8,250 nucleotides of DNA, taken from NCBI GenBank assembly GCA_937996595.1, contig CALKVC010000133.1, positions 1 to 8,250 of the forward strand, read 5' to 3'. This DNA is from an uncultured Chitinophagaceae bacterium. GTDB taxonomy: Bacteria > Bacteroidota > Bacteroidia > Chitinophagales > Chitinophagaceae. Below are positions 5,409 through 8,250 of this stretch, piece by piece. How positions within the stretch are numbered: the stretch's first letter is position 1; the number at the start of each line of letters is the position of its first letter. Made by a program: the position numbers and the translations under genes. The notes beneath the pieces are model-generated. The model ran no database searches and was not told the origin of the DNA. It saw only the letters and a program-made list of their open reading frames with translations.

Positions 5409-6002
5409 TCAGGAGTTTTGAAGCTGGCTGATGCGGTTTACATATTTGCCGATTACGTCAAATTCCAGGTTCACCGTATCGCCCGTTTTCAGTTGCTGCA
5501 TGTTGGTATGTTCAAATGTATAGGGGATGATGGCAACCGTGAAACCATCTTTTTTTATATTGAAAATGGTGAGGCTGATGCCGTTGAGGGAAACGGATCC
5601 TTTTTCAATAACCAGGGAAGCAAAGCGGTCATCGAAATGGAAATCGTATTCCCAACTGCCGTTTTTGTCTGTTATTCGGGTACAGGTAGCGGTGCAGTCT
5701 ACATGGCCCTGAACCATATGTCCATCCAGCCTGCCATTCAGGGGCATACATCTTTCCAGGTTTATCATGGTACCAGGCTGCCAGAGGCCCAGGTTGGTTT
5801 TTTCCAGTGTTTCCTTAACAGCGGTTACCCGGTGCATGCCCTGCCCCAGTTGGTCTACTGTAAGGCAAACACCGTTATGGCTCAGGCTTTGGTCTACCTG
5901 TAACGCATCGGCCAGGGCCGATTTTACCCAAAAATGCAGGTTTGATCCGGTATGTTCTATCGCATGAAGTATACCGGTCTGTTCTATGATTCCTGTAAAC
6001 AT
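5409..6002 (-). CDS. ribE: Riboflavin synthase (alpha chain)
   Basis: Riboflavin synthase converts two 6,7-dimethyl-8-ribityllumazine molecules into riboflavin and a pyrimidine, the last step of vitamin B2 synthesis. The 197-residue product has the two tandem lumazine-binding barrels. The first starts MFTGIIEQTG (1-10) and contains HNGVCLTV (42-49), whose cysteine C46 sits at the position of the active-site-region Cys of E. coli RibE. The second begins near residue 97 (VQGHVD, 97-102) and has GSVSLNGISLTI (135-146). The linker NLERCMPLNGRLDGHM (81-96) is typical. Length is within the family range. It is the first gene of a minus-strand operon, divergent from rpsU across a 115-base gap. The desaturase starts 3 bases after its stop. 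No FMN riboswitch is visible in that gap. Confidence 0.96.
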   Translation of the reverse strand: MFTGIIEQTGILHAIEHTGSNLHFWVKSALADALQVDQSLSHNGVCLTVDQLGQGMHRVTAVKETLEKTNLGLWQPGTMINLERCMPLNGRLDGHMVQGHVDCTATCTRITDKNGSWEYDFHFDDRFASLVIEKGSVSLNGISLTIFNIKKDGFTVAIIPYTFEHTNMQQLKTGDTVNLEFDVIGKYVNRISQLQNS

Positions 6003-6055
6003 GGGTCAAATTTCGTATTTTTAAGCAGAATAATTTTTTATTTGGATATTTCTGC

Positions 6056-6063
6056 TATCTTTG
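6056..6063 (+). promoter_or_regulatory. Bacteroidota-type -7 box (TATCTTTG) for rpsU
   Basis: TATCTTTG matches the Bacteroidota -7 consensus TAnnTTTG and lies 54 bases before the rpsU ATG. No good TTTG -33 element stands at the usual distance; only a T-rich run does, and a TTTG at 6041-6044 is too close. Transcription should begin near 6069-6072. Confidence 0.6.
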
Positions 6064-6068
6064 CGCCC

Positions 6069-6087
6069 CTGCCTGCAGAAAAGGCAG
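6069..6087 (+). other. Small hairpin at the predicted 5' end of the rpsU mRNA
   Basis: CTGCC (6069-6073) can pair with GGCAG (6083-6087) around a 9-base loop. It lies right at the predicted transcription start and 15 bases upstream of the Shine-Dalgarno site. It could stabilise the message or take part in regulation. It is a short stem and may be chance. Confidence 0.3.
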
Positions 6088-6102
6088 TAAATTAATTCAC
6101 CT

Positions 6103-6110
6103 AAAGGAGG
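6103..6110 (+). promoter_or_regulatory. Full Shine-Dalgarno sequence of rpsU (AAAGGAGG)
   Basis: AAAGGAGG stands 7 bases before the rpsU ATG. The other protein genes on the Bacteroidota side (ribE, desaturase, methyltransferase, glycosyltransferase, xerC, hpf) show no comparable site, as is normal in this phylum. Work on Flavobacterium ribosomes showed that bS21, with bS18 and bS6, hides the anti-Shine-Dalgarno end of 16S rRNA. Ribosomes lacking bS21 would therefore favour this mRNA, giving autoregulation. Confidence 0.85.
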
Positions 6111-6117
6111 TATAAAA

Positions 6118-6315
6118 ATGCTGATTATTGATTCTAAAGATTGCGAAAACATAGACAAGGCGCTTAAGAAGTACAAGAAGAAATTCGAAAAGAGCCGTGT
6201 ATTATTGCAGTTAAGGGAAAGGCAGGCTTTCATCAAGCCATCTGTAAGGCGCCGTACAGAAGTTCTGAAGGCGGTGTACAAGCAACAGCTTACTACAGGC
6301 AAATTCGATAAATAA
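6118..6315 (+). CDS. rpsU: 30S ribosomal protein bS21
   Basis: A 65-residue, strongly basic protein of the small ribosomal subunit platform. The sequence has the bS21 pattern: MLIIDSKDCENIDKALKKYK (1-20), then KKFEKSRVL (21-29), LLQLRERQAFIKPSVRRR (29-46) and a C-terminal lysine-rich tail. Length is typical for Bacteroidota. In this phylum bS21 helps bury the 3' end of 16S rRNA, which explains the general lack of Shine-Dalgarno sites. The gene has its own TAnnTTTG promoter, a complete Shine-Dalgarno site and a strong terminator 25 bases after the stop, so it is largely a single-gene unit, with xerC directly downstream. The minus-strand frame over it is only a shadow. Confidence 0.96.
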   Translation: MLIIDSKDCENIDKALKKYKKKFEKSRVLLQLRERQAFIKPSVRRRTEVLKAVYKQQLTTGKFDK

Positions 6316-6340
6316 GAAATTTAAACCGGCAATATTCAGA

Positions 6341-6382
6341 CTGGTAACAAGGTTATAGTTAACTTTGGTTACCAGTTTTTTT
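6341..6382 (+). terminator. Intrinsic terminator after rpsU, abutting the xerC start codon
   Basis: CTGGTAACAAGGTT (6341-6354) pairs with 6361-6375. The stem has 14 base pairs, including one G-T wobble, with a single bulged G (6367) and a 6-base loop. Seven T residues follow at once (6376-6382). The T-run ends exactly where the xerC ATG begins (6383), so this could act as an attenuator for xerC. Confidence 0.85.
6360..6367 (+). promoter_or_regulatory. Candidate -7 box (TAACTTTG) for xerC within the terminator stem
   Basis: TAACTTTG fits TAnnTTTG and lies 15 bases before the xerC ATG, inside the 3' arm of the terminator hairpin. No clear TTTG -33 element is seen upstream. If used, the xerC mRNA would have a leader of only about 5-10 bases, nearly leaderless. 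Confidence 0.3.
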
Positions 6383-7285
6383 ATGCACGATATTCATGGA
6401 AAATATACCAGTGATTTCCTGGACTACCTGAAATTCCAGAAACGCTATTCCCAGCATACCATCATATCTTACCGGAACGACCTGGAAGCCTTTTTCGGGT
6501 TTCTGCAGGTTCAGTTCGGAGAAATTGTGCTTCCGGAAATAAAACCAACCTATATCAGGTCGTGGCTGGCCGATTTAAAAAGCGGAGGAATAACATCCAA
6601 AACCATTAACCGGAAGATTTCAGCCTTAAAATCATTCTTTAAATATTGTTTAAAGCAGGGTATGGTTAACACAAGCCCCATGGCTACTATTATTACCCCA
6701 AAAATGGGTAAAAAACTGCCCCAGTTTGTAGACAGGAAAGACATTGAAGTGTTATTCACCGAAACGGTATTTTCTGAAGGCTGGAAAGGGGTAACGGAAA
6801 AGTTGTCATTGCTTATACTTTATAATACGGGTATACGTCAGGCAGAACTGATAAACCTGAAAGAAAACCAGGCCGACCTGGGCAATGCCGCCATAAAAGT
6901 GCTGGGAAAGGGGAATAAGGAACGGGTGATTCCGGTAAGCCGGGCGTTGTCGGATGATATCCGGGGTTATATGATTGAAAAGAAAAGGTTATTCGGCGAT
7001 ACCGGCCACGGGTTCCTGCTGGTTAATGAAAAAGGGAAGAAATTGTATCCAAAATACCTATATAACCTGGTAAATAAATACCTGTCGCAGGTTACCACAA
7101 TAGAACACAGGAGCCCGCATGTATTAAGGCATACGTTTGCAACTCATCTTACCAACAACGGCGCCGAACTGAATGCGGTAAAAGAGCTATTGGGCCATAG
7201 CAGCCTGGCAGCAACGCAGATTTACACGCATAATACCATTGAAAAGTTAAAGGATGTTTTCAAAAAGGCACACCCGAAAGCCTGA
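6383..7285 (+). CDS. xerC: Tyrosine recombinase XerC/XerD family
   Basis: A 300-residue site-specific recombinase, the usual length for Xer enzymes that resolve chromosome dimers at dif with FtsK. The N-terminal SAM-like core-binding domain covers about 8-100 (FLDYLKFQKRYSQHTIISYR near the start). The catalytic domain follows with R152 in NTGIRQAEL, K176 in GKGNKER, H246 and R249 in HVLRHTFATH, H272 in LGHSS, and the nucleophile Y281 in IYTHN. All six key residues are present, so it should be active. I chose ATG 6383; a TTG at 6365 would extend it by six residues but lies in the terminator stem. No Shine-Dalgarno sequence is possible, since seven T residues precede the ATG. Position between rpsU and hpf is typical for Bacteroidota. 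XerC versus XerD cannot be settled from sequence alone. Confidence 0.93.
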   Translation: MHDIHGKYTSDFLDYLKFQKRYSQHTIISYRNDLEAFFGFLQVQFGEIVLPEIKPTYIRSWLADLKSGGITSKTINRKISALKSFFKYCLKQGMVNTSPMATIITPKMGKKLPQFVDRKDIEVLFTETVFSEGWKGVTEKLSLLILYNTGIRQAELINLKENQADLGNAAIKVLGKGNKERVIPVSRALSDDIRGYMIEKKRLFGDTGHGFLLVNEKGKKLYPKYLYNLVNKYLSQVTTIEHRSPHVLRHTFATHLTNNGAELNAVKELLGHSSLAATQIYTHNTIEKLKDVFKKAHPKA

Positions 7286-7455
7286 TGTTTACTGTATCAT
7301 GTTAAATTGACCGTTCATGAAATTTTTTTTTGAAAACAGCGTTTCATAAATTAACTTACGGGTGCATGATGGGCTTTTAAACATACCCGCAACCATATTA
7401 TATTATATGCTATTATTGCTACCTAATTTTTTATTCTTCACTAAAATCAGATGAT
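7286..7455. other. A/T-rich gap between xerC and hpf
   Basis: The 170 bases contain no gene. CGGGT (7359-7363) can pair with ACCCG (7385-7389) across a long loop, and there is a run of nine T residues near 7323-7331, but neither makes a convincing terminator. No clear TAnnTTTG box is seen. hpf could have its own weak promoter here or be read through from xerC. Confidence 0.4.
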
Positions 7456-7755
7456 ATGAACGTAAAAATCCAAACTGTGCATTTTGATGCAGATTCAAAA
7501 CTGATCACTTACATAGAAAAGAAGATATCAAAACTGGCACAATACCACGACAGGATTACGAATGTGGATGTATACCTGAAACTGGACAATATCGTACACA
7601 CGATTAAAGATAAAGTGGCTGAGATAAAAGTGATGGTACCCCGTCATGAATTTTTTGTAAAACAATCATCCAAATCATTTGAGGAAAGTTTTGACGAAGC
7701 GATGGATGCCGTTATAACACAGATCAAAAGAAAGAAAGAGAAGGAAGCGGCCTGA
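7456..7755 (+). CDS. hpf: Ribosome hibernation promoting factor, short form (HPF/RaiA family)
   Basis: A 99-residue protein of the HPF/YfiA family, which binds the 30S decoding channel and silences ribosomes in slow or non-growing cells. The beta-alpha-beta-beta-beta-alpha pattern is visible: MNVKIQTVHFDAD, helix LITYIEKKISKLAQYHDRIT, strand VDVYLKL, then KDKVAEIKVMVP and EFFVKQSS, and the final helix FEESFDEAMDAVITQIKRKK with a basic tail. It lacks the C-terminal dimerisation domain of long HPF, so it is the short form. The ATG at 7456 is preceded by A/T-rich sequence without a Shine-Dalgarno site. A strong terminator begins 20 bases after the stop, separating it from the tRNA unit. Confidence 0.93.
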   Translation: MNVKIQTVHFDADSKLITYIEKKISKLAQYHDRITNVDVYLKLDNIVHTIKDKVAEIKVMVPRHEFFVKQSSKSFEESFDEAMDAVITQIKRKKEKEAA

Positions 7756-7774
7756 TGACAGGAAAAAAATGTTA

Positions 7775-7808
7775 CTAAAAGTCCCCCGGAATTACGGGGG
7801 ATTTTTAG
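7775..7808. terminator. Strong bidirectional intrinsic terminator after hpf
   Basis: CTAAAAGTCCCCCG (7775-7788) pairs with CGGGGGATTTTTAG (7795-7808): 14 pairs with one G-T wobble and a GAATTA loop. The A-run on one side and T-run on the other allow function on both strands. It separates hpf from the tRNA operon promoter. Confidence 0.9.
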
Positions 7809-7846
7809 TTTTGAAAAAATCGTTAAAAAAAACTTTTACAAAGATT

Positions 7847-7875
7847 TTTGTATTAATCATTTTCACTTACCTTTG
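7847..7875 (+). promoter_or_regulatory. Bacteroidota housekeeping promoter for the tRNA operon
   Basis: TTTG (7847-7850), a 17-base spacer, then TACCTTTG (7868-7875), matching the Bacteroidota -33 TTTG and -7 TAnnTTTG elements. It is the best promoter in the window. It should drive tRNA-Thr, tRNA-Tyr and probably the genes beyond the edge (tuf is expected but not seen). Confidence 0.75.
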
Positions 7876-8103
<228 letters not shown>

Positions 8104-8172
8104 CAGGTTTTAGATCTGATGTACAGATGATCAGATTCACTCCGGTCAGGTAACATCACCTGGTTGGGTCAG
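8104..8172 (+). other. tRNA-Thr to tRNA-Tyr spacer with two hairpins
   Basis: Two small inverted repeats: ATCTGAT (8114-8120) with ATCAGAT (8130-8136), loop 9; and CAGGT (8147-8151) with ACCTG (8158-8162), loop AACATC. Neither is followed by a T-run, so they are not terminators. They may help processing of the joint tRNA transcript (inference). Confidence 0.4.
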
Positions 8173-8250
8173 GGGCAGATGGCCGAGCGGTTAAAGGCGA
8201 CAGACTGTAAATCTGTTCACGTAAGTGTACGTAGGTTCGAACCCTACTCT
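8173..8250 (+). tRNA. tRNA-Tyr (anticodon GTA), 3' end cut by window edge
   Basis: A class II tRNA. The acceptor 5' strand is GGGCAGA; only the first three bases of its partner (TCT) lie before the edge. The anticodon stem is ACAGA/TCTGT with loop CTGTAAA, placing GTA at 8207-8209. A long variable arm (about 8217-8230) and the T arm GTAGG-TTCGAAC-CCTAC follow. The Thr-Tyr pair upstream of tuf is usual in Bacteroidota. Confidence 0.93.

Noticed and set aside
6021..6302. A 93-codon minus-strand frame over rpsU
   Set aside because: It is antisense to a certain ribosomal protein gene and shows no family signature.

Overview
The window is not one stretch of one genome. About 3.1 kb on the left is GC-rich and proteobacterial in character. 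About 5.1 kb on the right is A/T-richer and reads as an ordinary Bacteroidota chromosome, perhaps Chitinophagia-like (inference from promoter style and gene order). Between them lies a chain of short coding pieces from unrelated protein families. They are joined in frame into two composite open reading frames that I read as assembly or amplification chimeras, not as real fusion genes.

Left part, all on the minus strand. glmU (start at 1271) runs off the left edge and lacks roughly its last 30 residues. Upstream, the reading frame ending at 1351 joins the C-terminal part of a DUF4136-type protein (Burkholderiales style) to the N-terminal part of a type II secretion pseudopilin, GspI. The next reading frame (2163-3410) joins, from its start: the N-terminus of a family 2 glycosyltransferase, a short proline dehydrogenase piece, the C-terminal end of a sugar ABC transporter ATPase, a piece of an IS66-type transposase, and most of a GspH pseudopilin. 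Each of the five joins falls on a short coding word that fits both partners: DLQDQ, MRRLAD, EEAISRIA, AAAIRY and RLPSQDQ. The GspH-GspI pair, with its TGATG overlap and internal Shine-Dalgarno site, is a genuine adjacent gene pair, probably from a Myxococcota-like genome.

Right part, minus strand 3111-6002: a tight operon running ribE (riboflavin synthase), a fatty-acid desaturase, a SAM-dependent methyltransferase and the start of the glycosyltransferase. The spacings are 3 bases, a 4-base GTGA overlap, and 43 bases. The last gene is cut by the first chimeric join.

Right part, plus strand 6056-8250: rpsU (bS21), xerC-type tyrosine recombinase, hpf (ribosome hibernation factor), tRNA-Thr(TGT) and the start of tRNA-Tyr(GTA). 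To my knowledge this is a typical Bacteroidota arrangement upstream of tuf and the secE-nusG-rpl-rpo cluster. Regulatory signals are clear. There are TAnnTTTG promoter boxes, a strong intrinsic terminator after rpsU whose T-run ends exactly at the xerC start codon, and a strong terminator after hpf. rpsU alone in this half has a full Shine-Dalgarno sequence, which fits the proposed autoregulation of bS21 in this phylum.

I found no credible undescribed system. The most important message is that the apparent novel multidomain proteins at 1351-3410 are mosaic artefacts and should not enter databases as fusions.
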